A DNA stretch of 12,459 nucleotides, taken from Myxococcales bacterium. Lineage in GTDB: Bacteria > Myxococcota > Polyangia > HGW-17 > SLPX01. Numbering within the stretch: position 1 is the first letter of the stretch; each line of letters begins with the position of its first letter. A program made the position numbers and the translations under genes. The stretch covers positions 1-12,459 of the forward strand of contig SLPX01000299.1 in NCBI GenBank assembly GCA_007131745.1, given 5' to 3'. The notes below the pieces were generated by a model. It searched no databases. It worked only from the letters and a program-made list of their open reading frames with translations, and was not told where the DNA came from. This document shows positions 1 through 8,666 of this stretch, one piece after another.

Positions 1-2340
1 GGATTTTCTTCTGAAAAAAAACCCATGGGAGAGGATCATTTAAGGCGGTTGATCGAACTGGAGCAAGGGCGTGATTTGGATCGACAACTCGTTTTTCTTC
101 CCCTCATGGCGGTATGGGGTCACCATCCGGTTCGGGCTGCACGCTCGGAGAGCGCGCTCGGAAAGATCTTCGGACAACCTGAAACGCCGGGCAGATTGCG
201 ATCTTTGCTTCAGGTTCTCGTGTTCATGAGACGGATGAGAGTTCGTGTCGGCGAACCCCTTTTGCTTGGAGATTTTCTGCAGAGAAACCCGGGATTGTCC
301 CCCGCTGTTGCGGCCCGGGAGCTTCGATGGGAAATGCTCGGCACTGTGGAACGCCAAAGAAACGCCATTTTAGGGCCGCCGAGAAAGGGTGCAAAACGAC
401 TACGTTCGGAATTGCTCAACAGCACAAGGTTCATGAGAAAATTGGACGCTCTTGGGAAGGAAACCGGCCGTTCGCACCAAAGCCTTGTCAATGAAGCCGA
501 CAAATACTTAAAGGAGATCTCAGCGGATATCGGGCCTCTTACATTGAGGGTTATGAGAACATTCATGGGGCTTGTATTCCAAAAGATCTTTTCAAGAGTT
601 GAGTACCCGGTTGAAACATTCGAAAAGCTCCGCGCCGCGGGTTCCAAGGGCCCGCTCATCATGCTGCCAAGCCACAAGAGTCACGTTGATTATCTTTTCG
701 TTTCATGGATCGTGGCGGCAAACGGCGTGGCGCCTCCTTTGATCGCCGCGGGGGTGAACCTTTCTTTCTGGCCAGTGGGGCCGATTTTTCGCAGATCGGG
801 GGCATTCTTCCTGAGACGAAGTTTCGGGGGAAATCCCCTGTACACGGAAGTCTTTTCAGAGTACCTGGCAAAGGTTCTGCGGGAAGGTTACAACATGGAG
901 TTTTTCATAGAAGGAGGCAGAAGCCGCACGGGTAAAGTTCTTCAGCCTAAAATGGGATTGCTAAAATGGATTGCGGAAGCGGCCGTTTCGGATCGGCTGG
1001 AAAACATCCAACTCGTTCCCATGGACATAAGCTATGAAAAAGTAATTGAAGCCGGCGCATATGCCAGGGAACTTGCAGAGGGAAGCAAGAAAGCCGAGGG
1101 CGCGGGAGACCTGGTCAAGGCCGGAACCGTTCTGGGATCCAGGTTCGGATCCATAACTCTACACCTGGGCGAGCCGTTTCGATTGGTTGAAGCGCTGAAG
1201 GAATCGGGCCTCGACCTAAAGGAAAACCCGGACACCGGTAGATTTGAAAGCGTGGATTCAGGTTCGCTCTCCGCGGCTGTGTCAAAGGTGGCTCACCGGG
1301 TCGTGTTTCAGATTTCCCGTCTTTGCACGATCACTCCCACTTCGCTGTTGGCCGCGGGCTTGCTTTGCTCGGGAAGACGAGTGGTCACAAGGCGGTTCTT
1401 GTTGGCGACTTGCAACGTATTCGCTAAAAGAGCAAGGGCGTACGGCGCCAAGTTCAGCAGGGCGCTTGAACCGCAAGATCCGGGCCCGCTTTTTTCAATC
1501 GACGCGATCGACGCGGCCATAGAACTGTTCGCCCGAGACAACCTGATCTCCATCCACATGGAACGGCCGGGAACGCTCTACAGGATATCGGACAACAGCC
1601 GGACCGTCCTGTCATATTACCGGAACTCCATAATCAATCACCTTGCTCGTGAATTCATAGTGGCCCAGGCGGTGTTGTTTCTTGAAAAAGAACCCGGAGA
1701 AACAATTCCTTTTCGTTCGATCGGGCGGACCGCTTTGATCTTGAGCCGGTTGTTGAAAAAAGAACTCTCTTACGAAGCTTCGGTTTCTTTCGACGTAATC
1801 TTTTCAGAGACTCTCGAGACCATGGAAACATGGGCACTGGAACCTGTAATTGAACATGACGCGGCGTTCCCGCCGCCGGCCGACGAGCAAGATGAAACGG
1901 AGTTCAACGAAGGGGATGAAAGCGTTGCACGCCGTGGTTATAGAGTGGACTCCAACAACAGAAAACAATTGATCCTGCTTGCAGGGCTCGGCGAGGATTT
2001 TCTGCAAGCCTACCGAAGCGCGGCCGGGAGTTTGCGCATCCTGCTCGAGGGTCCCATGGGGACAAAGCGGTTGGAAAAGGTAATGATGGAAACCTGTTTG
2101 AGGGAGTTTTTCATGGGCGAGGTCTCCAGGCGGGAGTCATGCAACCGCATTCTTTTCAGAAACGCCATTGAACTATGGATGGACGACCAACTCCTGAAAT
2201 TGAGTCCGGGCAGGAGTCGCAGCGGCCCGCCGGTGGCGCTCGGCGAAGAATGGATCAACGAAAGTAAAATCATGGAACTGAAGGAAAACATACCCCGTCT
2301 GGACTGGAACCTCCTGTCCCGGACTCTCAGCAAGCCCTGA
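1..2340 (+). CDS. plsB: Glycerol-3-phosphate 1-O-acyltransferase PlsB, 5'-partial
   Basis: Membrane-associated enzyme that acylates sn-glycerol-3-phosphate at position 1, the first step of phospholipid synthesis. Numbering from the ATG at 25, the four acyltransferase blocks are visible: HX4D as H217-KSHV-D222; block II around FFLRRSFGGN; block III EGGRSRTGK at 296-304; block IV VPMDISYE at 331-338. A PlsB-type C-terminal region follows, including LSYYRNSIINHL, with an acidic, Pro/Glu-rich insert near residues 612-640. The frame has no stop between base 1 and the ATG at 25, and no Shine-Dalgarno precedes that ATG. Compared from memory with E. coli PlsB (about 807 aa, HX4D near residue 306), the protein starts about 90 residues late, in the middle of the N-terminal domain. 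I therefore treat the gene as cut by the window edge, although a natural start at 25 cannot be excluded. It lies 105 bp upstream of the transglycosylase on the same strand, possibly in one transcript. Confidence 0.93.
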   Translation, partial: GFSSEKKPMGEDHLRRLIELEQGRDLDRQLVFLPLMAVWGHHPVRAARSESALGKIFGQPETPGRLRSLLQVLVFMRRMRVRVGEPLLLGDFLQRNPGLSPAVAARELRWEMLGTVERQRNAILGPPRKGAKRLRSELLNSTRFMRKLDALGKETGRSHQSLVNEADKYLKEISADIGPLTLRVMRTFMGLVFQKIFSRVEYPVETFEKLRAAGSKGPLIMLPSHKSHVDYLFVSWIVAANGVAPPLIAAGVNLSFWPVGPIFRRSGAFFLRRSFGGNPLYTEVFSEYLAKVLREGYNMEFFIEGGRSRTGKVLQPKMGLLKWIAEAAVSDRLENIQLVPMDISYEKVIEAGAYARELAEGSKKAEGAGDLVKAGTVLGSRFGSITLHLGEPFRLVEALKESGLDLKENPDTGRFESVDSGSLSAAVSKVAHRVVFQISRLCTITPTSLLAAGLLCSGRRVVTRRFLLATCNVFAKRARAYGAKFSRALEPQDPGPLFSIDAIDAAIELFARDNLISIHMERPGTLYRISDNSRTVLSYYRNSIINHLAREFIVAQAVLFLEKEPGETIPFRSIGRTALILSRLLKKELSYEASVSFDVIFSETLETMETWALEPVIEHDAAFPPPADEQDETEFNEGDESVARRGYRVDSNNRKQLILLAGLGEDFLQAYRSAAGSLRILLEGPMGTKRLEKVMMETCLREFFMGEVSRRESCNRILFRNAIELWMDDQLLKLSPGRSRSGPPVALGEEWINESKIMELKENIPRLDWNLLSRTLSKP

Positions 2341-2445
2341 AATTTGCATGGATTGCTATGTCCTGTTAAATCTTTATGTATGAGTTTTGCAGCAGCCATC
2401 CGGTCGATTGAAAGCCGCGGGAATACGGTTCACACAATAACGGAG

Positions 2446-4920
2446 ATGACAAACCGGAAATGGTGGTCAAAACCTCGTTTCCTGGCTCTCTGGTTCTTGT
2501 TGTCCGCGGGATTCGCGTTTCTTGCAGGGGCATTGGCCACGGGAACTTTTTTCCGGTTCAAAACCGGATCGGGAATAAAAGAAACACTCAAGGCAGGTCC
2601 TTTAGGAATGGATATCCAAAGAGGTCGCGGGGGGATGGTGGATGGGATGTGGCAACCCTACTTCACGGGCGAAACAGGAGAAGAGATCAGATATCGATTA
2701 GCCCTTGGAGACTGGAAATCCGCGCGTCCATTGCTCGAAAAAGCACTCAAGGAATCCAAGGTGGACGGGAAAATCATACGGTACTTGCTGGCCTATGTGA
2801 TGTGGAAAGACGGAGATTGCAAAGGAGCACTCGCGGAAATCGAGAGGGTTAAACCGCGCTGGAAACTGATGGCGCCCGGATTGGCCGCTATGGAGGCGAC
2901 TTGTGCCGTGGATACCGGAGAGTACGAAAGGGCGGAAAGAGCCGCTCGCTCGGCGTTTAAAAACGACACTCATCGGCCCGACGCGGTCATTGTGCTTGGT
3001 GGAATTCTGGGAAAGCAGTCCAGGTGGGATGAAGCTCGAAAGGTCTATACTGATTTTTTGAACGATTCGCCTTCCGCGCGCATAGCAGAAGCCAGGTACC
3101 GTTTGGCGGAAAGCATAGAAAAGACATCCGGGGAATTGAGCGACATCTTGAATCAGCTCCGGCTGATCGAAAGGGATTATCCGGTAAGCAGATGGTCTCG
3201 GCTCGCTCAAAACATGAGAGAGAGATTGCTTAAGGGCGCGCCCGAGGATGTGAGGAATCAATGGCTGGAATTGCCGTGTTCCTTTGTCGTTGAAAGGGCC
3301 GAACGCCTCATGCGGGTTTCAAGGTATTCACAGGCCCGAAAAGAATTGCAAAAATTTGCGGAAAAGAAAGGCGATTGTTCTGCGGCCGATCACTGCCGCG
3401 CAGCCTACAATTACGCGCAAACTTTTTTCAGAACGAGAAAGAGAAGTGAATCCGCTCCCTTGTTCGAACGCGCTGTGGATATCTGCGACAACGGAGGGTC
3501 GGCCGACATCAGGGCGAAGGCCAAGTACCAGGCTGGACGCTCGAACCGTTTTCGCAGGCGTTTTGTGAGGGCCAGGAATTACTTCCGGAGAGTGGAAAGG
3601 GAACATCCCAATCACTCCTATGCAGACGACGCTGCGCTTCGCCTCGCCGAAACATGGGAATTGGACGACCAACCCGACAAGGCGACCGAAACATACAAGA
3701 CACTGATTGAAAAATACCCCAAGGGAGACATGCGCCCCGTGGCTATGTGGCGGCTGGTTCGCGAAGCATATCTCAAGGGCGACATGAAAGAGAGTTTGCG
3801 TCTTCTGCAATGGGGAAGGGCGATAAGAAAAGAGGAAACCGGTCCTCACGCCGAGGGCCGCATGCTCTACTGGACGGCCAGGGTCCTGGAGAAAAAAGGT
3901 CACAAGGGAAAAGCCCTTTTGAAATACGAAGCAGTTTTGAAAAACCACCCCCTCACCTACTATGCATGGTTGGCGTCGGGCCGTCTTCGAAACCTTGATG
4001 AATCGAGGCTGAAAACCTTTGTCGATGAACGCCGGAAGATTAAGCGAGGATCCATTGGGGACCTGCTTTCCAACATGGGCGAGGATCCGGTTTTCAGGGA
4101 ACCCGGTTTCTTGCGGGCCGTGGAGAACGCCCGAATGGGGTTGGGAAATGAGGCCTTGGCCGAACTCCGCTCAGTGGGAATCCGGATCTTTCAGGGTCCT
4201 CCCTCGGCCGCCCGCGGAATCAAGTTGGACAAGAAAAGCGAAAGACGGTTATGGGCCGCGGTCGCTTTGCTGGACTCCGCCGGCCTTTACAACCTCTCCC
4301 ACTGGACGCCCCGGCACCTGCTCAGTGACTTCATGTCCACCCCGCCCGATGGGGAGAGCTACGTAAAGTGGGAACTCGCTTATCCCAACGCGTATGGACC
4401 CCTGGTGCGTGAAGCCGCGTCCCGGTTCAATATTCCGGTTGAACTGCTTTTTGCGGTGATGCGGGAAGAGAGCGCTTTCAACCCGGTCGTTGTTTCACGA
4501 GCGAACGCGATCGGCCTCACGCAGCTCCTCGTGCCCACGGCCGAACGTTTCGCCCGGGGCATGAACCTACGGGTGAATGCCGCCTCGTTGAAAAACGCTC
4601 AGATCAACGTGCCCATAGGAGCAAGGTATCTCAGGTATCTCTTGAATTCTTTCGAGGGATCCAAGGTGCCCGCAGTGGCTTCCTACAATGCAGGCGAAAA
4701 CCGGCTGGTGCGATGGATCAAGAGACACAAAGAACTTGAATTGGACGAATTCGTCGAGTTGATTCCGTTCGACCAGACACGGCATTATACAAAGCGCGTC
4801 ATGGGTTCCGCGTTCGCATACCGCTACTTTGCAAACCCGGAAGACCCGTTTTTGCCCGTAGACTTCAAGCTTCCAACACCCTCACTTGGTCCCATGCCCC
4901 CACTTTCATTGGACGAATAA
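2446..4920 (+). CDS. slt: Soluble lytic murein transglycosylase, Slt70 type, membrane-anchored or exported
   Basis: Cleaves the MurNAc-GlcNAc bond of peptidoglycan to give 1,6-anhydro ends, acting in the periplasm. With the start at 2446 it has 824 residues. A basic N-terminus (TNRKWWSKPR) precedes one hydrophobic segment (about residues 11-33), a signal peptide or anchor. A long helical, TPR-like region follows (about 60-640), as in the U-shaped domain of Slt70. The C-terminal SLT domain (about 653-795) has the catalytic Glu675 in MREESAF, a GLTQ motif at 690-693 (GLMQ in many relatives), YNAG at 747-750, and a final IPFDQTRHYTKRV segment very like E. coli Slt. The frame is open back to a TTG at 2344 and also has an ATG at 2380. 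I prefer 2446 because the signal sequence begins there, but the only GGAG (2442-2445) directly abuts that ATG, so the start is uncertain. It is longer than E. coli Slt70, mainly in the TPR part. It ends 11 bp from the convergent lipoprotein gene. Confidence 0.92.
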   Translation: MTNRKWWSKPRFLALWFLLSAGFAFLAGALATGTFFRFKTGSGIKETLKAGPLGMDIQRGRGGMVDGMWQPYFTGETGEEIRYRLALGDWKSARPLLEKALKESKVDGKIIRYLLAYVMWKDGDCKGALAEIERVKPRWKLMAPGLAAMEATCAVDTGEYERAERAARSAFKNDTHRPDAVIVLGGILGKQSRWDEARKVYTDFLNDSPSARIAEARYRLAESIEKTSGELSDILNQLRLIERDYPVSRWSRLAQNMRERLLKGAPEDVRNQWLELPCSFVVERAERLMRVSRYSQARKELQKFAEKKGDCSAADHCRAAYNYAQTFFRTRKRSESAPLFERAVDICDNGGSADIRAKAKYQAGRSNRFRRRFVRARNYFRRVEREHPNHSYADDAALRLAETWELDDQPDKATETYKTLIEKYPKGDMRPVAMWRLVREAYLKGDMKESLRLLQWGRAIRKEETGPHAEGRMLYWTARVLEKKGHKGKALLKYEAVLKNHPLTYYAWLASGRLRNLDESRLKTFVDERRKIKRGSIGDLLSNMGEDPVFREPGFLRAVENARMGLGNEALAELRSVGIRIFQGPPSAARGIKLDKKSERRLWAAVALLDSAGLYNLSHWTPRHLLSDFMSTPPDGESYVKWELAYPNAYGPLVREAASRFNIPVELLFAVMREESAFNPVVVSRANAIGLTQLLVPTAERFARGMNLRVNAASLKNAQINVPIGARYLRYLLNSFEGSKVPAVASYNAGENRLVRWIKRHKELELDEFVELIPFDQTRHYTKRVMGSAFAYRYFANPEDPFLPVDFKLPTPSLGPMPPLSLDE

Positions 4921-4931
4921 AAGAAATGCGA

Positions 4932-5393
4932 TCATTTTTCCGATAAATTGGCCGTGATCTGCCACACTCCGAGGTCAAGTATTTCGCCGTGAAGAACGCG
5001 GCGGTGAATGGGGGGAGGGATAGAAATCTTTTCCGGGGATATCACGCGGCGTTCATTGTCCAGGGCGGTCAGTCCGAAATGGTACCAGCCCTCGGGTATC
5101 TTAAACGGCACATCTCCATTGCCTACAGTGCAATCAAAGGTGCAACGCCCGACATCGATATCCGGACTCAAGCAAAGGTCCTCTTCCCCGTCATCTGTTC
5201 CACTGATGATGCTCAGGCGGATATATCCGATTCCGACATCATTGCACTTGCGCGCCCTCTGGGTGGTATCTCGGATGACCCATTTCACCTCCACCGCGCC
5301 GCCATCCAGTGACATGCAACCTCCCGCTGTTGCAAGGCAAATCAATGCGCTGATCATTGCAGCGCGCTTGCCGGTAAATTCAAACTTTCTCAT
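4932..5393 (-). CDS. Predicted small lipoprotein of unknown function
   Basis: A 153-residue protein with a basic N-terminus (MRKFEFTGKR), a hydrophobic stretch (11-25) and Cys26 in the context LATAGGC. This is an acceptable but not ideal lipobox, so export and lipidation are likely rather than certain. The mature part has four further cysteines (50, 74, 84, 88), able to form two disulfides. It alternates short hydrophobic strands with a PEGWYHFGLTALD stretch, suggesting a small beta-sandwich. Similar small lipoproteins with a W-x-I, Cys and IPxGxY layout occur in myxobacterial-type genomes, but I cannot assign a family. Its ATG overlaps the stop codon of the upstream glycosyltransferase in a 4-bp ATGA and has no strong Shine-Dalgarno, so translational coupling is likely and the two proteins may act together. 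The stop faces the transglycosylase gene 11 bp away. Function unknown. Confidence 0.75.
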   Translation of the reverse strand: MRKFEFTGKRAAMISALICLATAGGCMSLDGGAVEVKWVIRDTTQRARKCNDVGIGYIRLSIISGTDDGEEDLCLSPDIDVGRCTFDCTVGNGDVPFKIPEGWYHFGLTALDNERRVISPEKISIPPPIHRRVLHGEILDLGVWQITANLSEK

Positions 5394-8300
5394 CTGCAGC
5401 TCGCAAGAGGCTTGTTGCGCACGCGGACCGTTCCCAGGTCAACACGATTCGCGTTGTCTTTCGGACCTTCCATTACCGTCATGCGCGTATCGCCCCTGAA
5501 AAAACCCATCCACACCCGGTACACGCCCGATGGCGTGGAAACCCGGCTCGTGTGGTGCGCAGGCACAACGTACGGGTCCGTGATGTACGTTCCCTTGGTC
5601 CAGTGCCGGGTTCCGTACTTGCCGTCCACGGGATCGTGGTCTCCGAAGAACCTCGGCCCAGGCCCGTCGAAATGGATGAATATCTTCCATTGTCCTCTGA
5701 TATCGGAGCGGACCGCGAAGTGAAGCGTTACGGGAAATTCATGACCCTTGTACACTTCCGCGGGCATTTCCACTCCAAGCAATTCCAGGTCGCCTTCTTC
5801 AGCCTTGGACGCGGGTTCTTTGAAAACTGCTCCTATCCGTCGCCCCACGTTTTTCGGTGGAGTGTCGGAAACAATTTCCAGAAGTGGATTCATATCAGTT
5901 TCACCCGGCCCGAGTTCGTTTGAGAGGAGGAGGAACCATTGGCTGTCCGCGTCCAGCACATGGTATTTAACCCCTGCCCGCCGTGCATCCGTGTCCAGCG
6001 AGCCGAGATGTGAAACATCCGTGAGAGCGAAAACCCTTTGAGGCTCGGCCAAGTAGGCTACGAGGGGATCGACGCGGGGCCGTCCGTGGGGATAACGTTT
6101 GATCAATTCCGTTTCTGAAATCATGGCTCCCGCGTTGTAAAAATCCGCGCTTCGGCTTTCCATCTTGTATACCGCCAATGGAACATCTTCTTCGTCCCCG
6201 CGCGCTTCCACGAATCTTTCGAAAACCGCCCTGTGAGAAAAATGAGGAGAAAGGGATTTCAAAAGCCTGTGCCCCGACCAGTAAGTAAAAGAAAGCGCCA
6301 CCAGGCAAGGCAGCATAACGGCCCAGTGCCTGACTTCAGCGAACTGACCCGGAGCAACCTTGTCACTCTTTTTGCCCGGCTTTTTCTTTTGCGCTTTATC
6401 GTCTTTCTCGCCGGCCTTTTCTTTTGACCGGGCTTTTTCCACGGACACGAAAAACCTTGAAAGGTAAGGGATGAGCATCCGCAGAAGCCGGGCTGCCACG
6501 TAGAAAGGAAGTCCCACGAAAATCAAGAACATGCACCTGGCCAGAAGCCTCAAGCTCCACACCACGGCCACCAACGCCACCACGATCCCCCAATACGACA
6601 ACCTGAACACGGCGCCTGCCTTGTCAATAAACTTCCCTTTCCCTACAGCGTTTTTCTCGAGAACCACGCGCCCGGCAAGCTCTCCGAACCACTTGAGATC
6701 GTCTCCGGGAAACAACAGAGCGGACGGTCTAAACCGCTCCCCCTTTTCAATGTTGTCCAACAGCCACAAGGGATAGAGAATGGTTTCAAGTATCCAGTAC
6801 ATCAACAAAACGACAAAACTGAAAAGTGAAAGCCCGAAACCGGAAAGAAAAGCCGCGGGCGCTCCCAGGATCAGGCGGCGACCTTTCAGCCAACGCCAAC
6901 TCCGTAGTTTTTCCATTTGTTTCCAAATATCTGAAGCGCACAACCATTCGGGAAGCGATTCCGGCCATTGTAAAATCTTTTCTTTGGGCCTTAGAATCAT
7001 CAAAACCATCAAGGAAGCGATAAACAAGAAGCCGAACAAGACAATCGGCCGCCTCATGGAAACCGTTTCCGGATGAATTATGTTGTAATTGATCCCGCTT
7101 TGTATCAGCGCCTGGGGAAAGCCCACGAAATCACGAATCACTATGGCGATGATAAACAGCGCCGTCACTAAGGCCGCCGTTCTTCTCTGAGAGTTGCTTC
7201 GGCCCAAGCCGATCGTGGTCACCCCGCACGCCAGCGCAAGCGCGGGCAAACCCAGGAATTTGATGTCCGCGAACCTGACCACCCAGTAAGTGCAAAGCAA
7301 CATGGTGAACGCGGCCCACGTTGCAAGCCAAACTCCTCCGTAAAATCTGAGACCGTTCTCACTCGTTGGGGCCTCTTTTTCCGATTCGCGTCCTTCCGAA
7401 ATTTCCTCCTCCTTCTCCCCTTTCGCTTCGGGATCGGCTTCCTTGTCTTTAACCTTGGAAATCGAGCGGCCGCGAAGAAACCCGACTCCAAGGACCAAAG
7501 CTATCGGCAACAACCCAACCCATGGAAACGTTGAATAGGCAACGTGCCTTACGAGCGCATCAAACATCACCGGCCGCGATGGTGGAGTGGTGATGCCTTC
7601 ATAGCTTGCAACGGTCGTAGCGTGCCGCGGAGTTGCTCCTAAAAAAGAAGAATACCCCTGCGGATCTCGGATCTCAACCTGTGTCTGGATTGTGAGACCA
7701 ACGACGACCGCGGCCAACAAGCCCATGGAAAAGATGTAAACCCACCGGGTTTTTCTCTCCATGTCTTGACGTTTAGAAAGGAAAACGGCCGCCACGGCTG
7801 TAAGCGCGACCAGGCAAGGCAGCAAAACCCCCAAAACCGCGCCCGCTGCAAAATACCCCATCACCATCCCGGCTGTAGCCGCAAGCGCTCCCGTTGTGCG
7901 CACAACCTTCCCGGAGCGTTCCCAAAAAAACAGCGCAAACCCACCCACCGCAAGGGTCAATGCAAGAGTGGCGTCCATGTTCGATGTGAGCAACCTGGCA
8001 TCGAACAAGAACCCCGGGAAACCCAGCAAGACAAAAGCTGATACCAACCCCGCGAACCATCCGAACATCCATGTCCCCAACAAGTAGACAAGAACCGTGA
8101 CGAGCAAACCCGCCAGCGCAAAAGGCAACCGGGCCGCCCAATCATGAACTCCGAAAACCCGCAATCCTGTGCGTATCATCCAGCCTTGCATCGGTGGACC
8201 GAGTGTACCCTCACCCCCTGTGTTCTTTTCTTTTTTTTCACCCGCTGTTTCACCGGTTTCTTTTTCGTCTCCGGCTTCGCCCTTCTTGCGCTCCTCTAAT

Positions 8301-8545
8301 TCCCTCCTGGCACTCTCCGCCAGATCGATCTCGGTCACCCTCTCTGTCGTGACGGCTTTGCGTGCACCCGGTTTTTCTTCTTTCCTCGTGATATCTCTTC
8401 TGGTGATCGAGCCTTTCCATTCCGCGGGCGGATCCCACAGGCCGTACGCTCCGATTCCCATAACCAGGTGACCCAGCCCGATCGTAATGACCGCGACAAG
8501 GCCGAGGACTTCAATGCGTCCCCATTTTCTTCCAGGATCCTCCAC
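5390..8545 (-). CDS. GT39/GT-C-type membrane glycosyltransferase with charged inserts and C-terminal periplasmic domain
   Basis: A multi-spanning membrane protein of 1051 residues, most like the dolichyl-phosphate-mannose/ArnT-type (GT39, PMT) enzymes that move a sugar from a polyprenyl-phosphate donor to an acceptor on the periplasmic side. The first helix (13-33) is followed by GLWDPPAE, where Asp38 sits at the usual GT-C catalytic position. A highly charged Lys/Glu/Arg segment (46-113) follows, then a GPPMQGW...FGVHDWAARLP stretch (116-141) typical of the family, and Asp191 in SNMDATLAL. Further low-complexity charged linkers lie near 364-397 and 703-730. Between them are many hydrophobic helices, more than in standard 500-600-residue members. 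Roughly the last 150 residues are soluble and beta-rich, with FIHFDGPGPRFFGDHDP and HWTKGTYITDP motifs. The GTG start is fixed by AGGAGG six bases upstream. It overlaps the downstream lipoprotein gene by 4 bp. Donor and acceptor are unknown, and loss of part of the first loop leaves catalytic competence open. Confidence 0.8.
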   Translation of the reverse strand: MEDPGRKWGRIEVLGLVAVITIGLGHLVMGIGAYGLWDPPAEWKGSITRRDITRKEEKPGARKAVTTERVTEIDLAESARRELEERKKGEAGDEKETGETAGEKKEKNTGGEGTLGPPMQGWMIRTGLRVFGVHDWAARLPFALAGLLVTVLVYLLGTWMFGWFAGLVSAFVLLGFPGFLFDARLLTSNMDATLALTLAVGGFALFFWERSGKVVRTTGALAATAGMVMGYFAAGAVLGVLLPCLVALTAVAAVFLSKRQDMERKTRWVYIFSMGLLAAVVVGLTIQTQVEIRDPQGYSSFLGATPRHATTVASYEGITTPPSRPVMFDALVRHVAYSTFPWVGLLPIALVLGVGFLRGRSISKVKDKEADPEAKGEKEEEISEGRESEKEAPTSENGLRFYGGVWLATWAAFTMLLCTYWVVRFADIKFLGLPALALACGVTTIGLGRSNSQRRTAALVTALFIIAIVIRDFVGFPQALIQSGINYNIIHPETVSMRRPIVLFGFLFIASLMVLMILRPKEKILQWPESLPEWLCASDIWKQMEKLRSWRWLKGRRLILGAPAAFLSGFGLSLFSFVVLLMYWILETILYPLWLLDNIEKGERFRPSALLFPGDDLKWFGELAGRVVLEKNAVGKGKFIDKAGAVFRLSYWGIVVALVAVVWSLRLLARCMFLIFVGLPFYVAARLLRMLIPYLSRFFVSVEKARSKEKAGEKDDKAQKKKPGKKSDKVAPGQFAEVRHWAVMLPCLVALSFTYWSGHRLLKSLSPHFSHRAVFERFVEARGDEEDVPLAVYKMESRSADFYNAGAMISETELIKRYPHGRPRVDPLVAYLAEPQRVFALTDVSHLGSLDTDARRAGVKYHVLDADSQWFLLLSNELGPGETDMNPLLEIVSDTPPKNVGRRIGAVFKEPASKAEEGDLELLGVEMPAEVYKGHEFPVTLHFAVRSDIRGQWKIFIHFDGPGPRFFGDHDPVDGKYGTRHWTKGTYITDPYVVPAHHTSRVSTPSGVYRVWMGFFRGDTRMTVMEGPKDNANRVDLGTVRVRNKPLASCR

Positions 8546-8551
8546 TCTGTT

Positions 8552-8557
8552 CCTCCT
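8552..8557 (-). promoter_or_regulatory. Shine-Dalgarno of the glycosyltransferase
   Basis: On the minus strand AGGAGG stands six bases before the GTG at 8545. It is the strongest ribosome site in the window and selects the GTG start over later in-frame ATGs, which would remove the first transmembrane helix. Confidence 0.8.
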
Positions 8558-8629
8558 GATATTGCCAACCGGGTCGAACGCTCGGCGCGGCCTGATACCG
8601 CGTCCGGCAAACTCCCGTCATGGACTCCA

Positions 8630-8658
8630 TCTATAAACTATGGCCGGAAACCGCGCAA
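8630..8658 (-). promoter_or_regulatory. Weak candidate promoter before the glycosyltransferase
   Basis: In the 121-bp gap between the cysteine-rich lipoprotein and the glycosyltransferase, the minus strand reads TTGCGC, a 17-bp spacer and TATAGA. The -10 matches the sigma70 consensus at four of six bases, the -35 at three of six. It would give a leader of about 75 bases. A short GC hairpin (CGCGG/CCGCG, 7-base loop) also lies in the gap but has no T-run, so I do not call a terminator. The gene may be transcribed from here, read through from upstream, or both. Confidence 0.25.
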
Positions 8659-8666
8659 GGATAGGT

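Noticed and set aside
2344..2445. Upstream extension of the transglycosylase from TTG 2344 or ATG 2380
   Set aside because: The extra residues would sit in front of a normal basic-then-hydrophobic signal sequence and neither codon has a ribosome site. Not fully excluded, because ATG 2446 also lacks good spacing.
2698..3261. Minus-strand open frame of 187 codons inside the transglycosylase gene
   Set aside because: Shadow of the helical-repeat coding region, with no recognisable domain or ribosome site.
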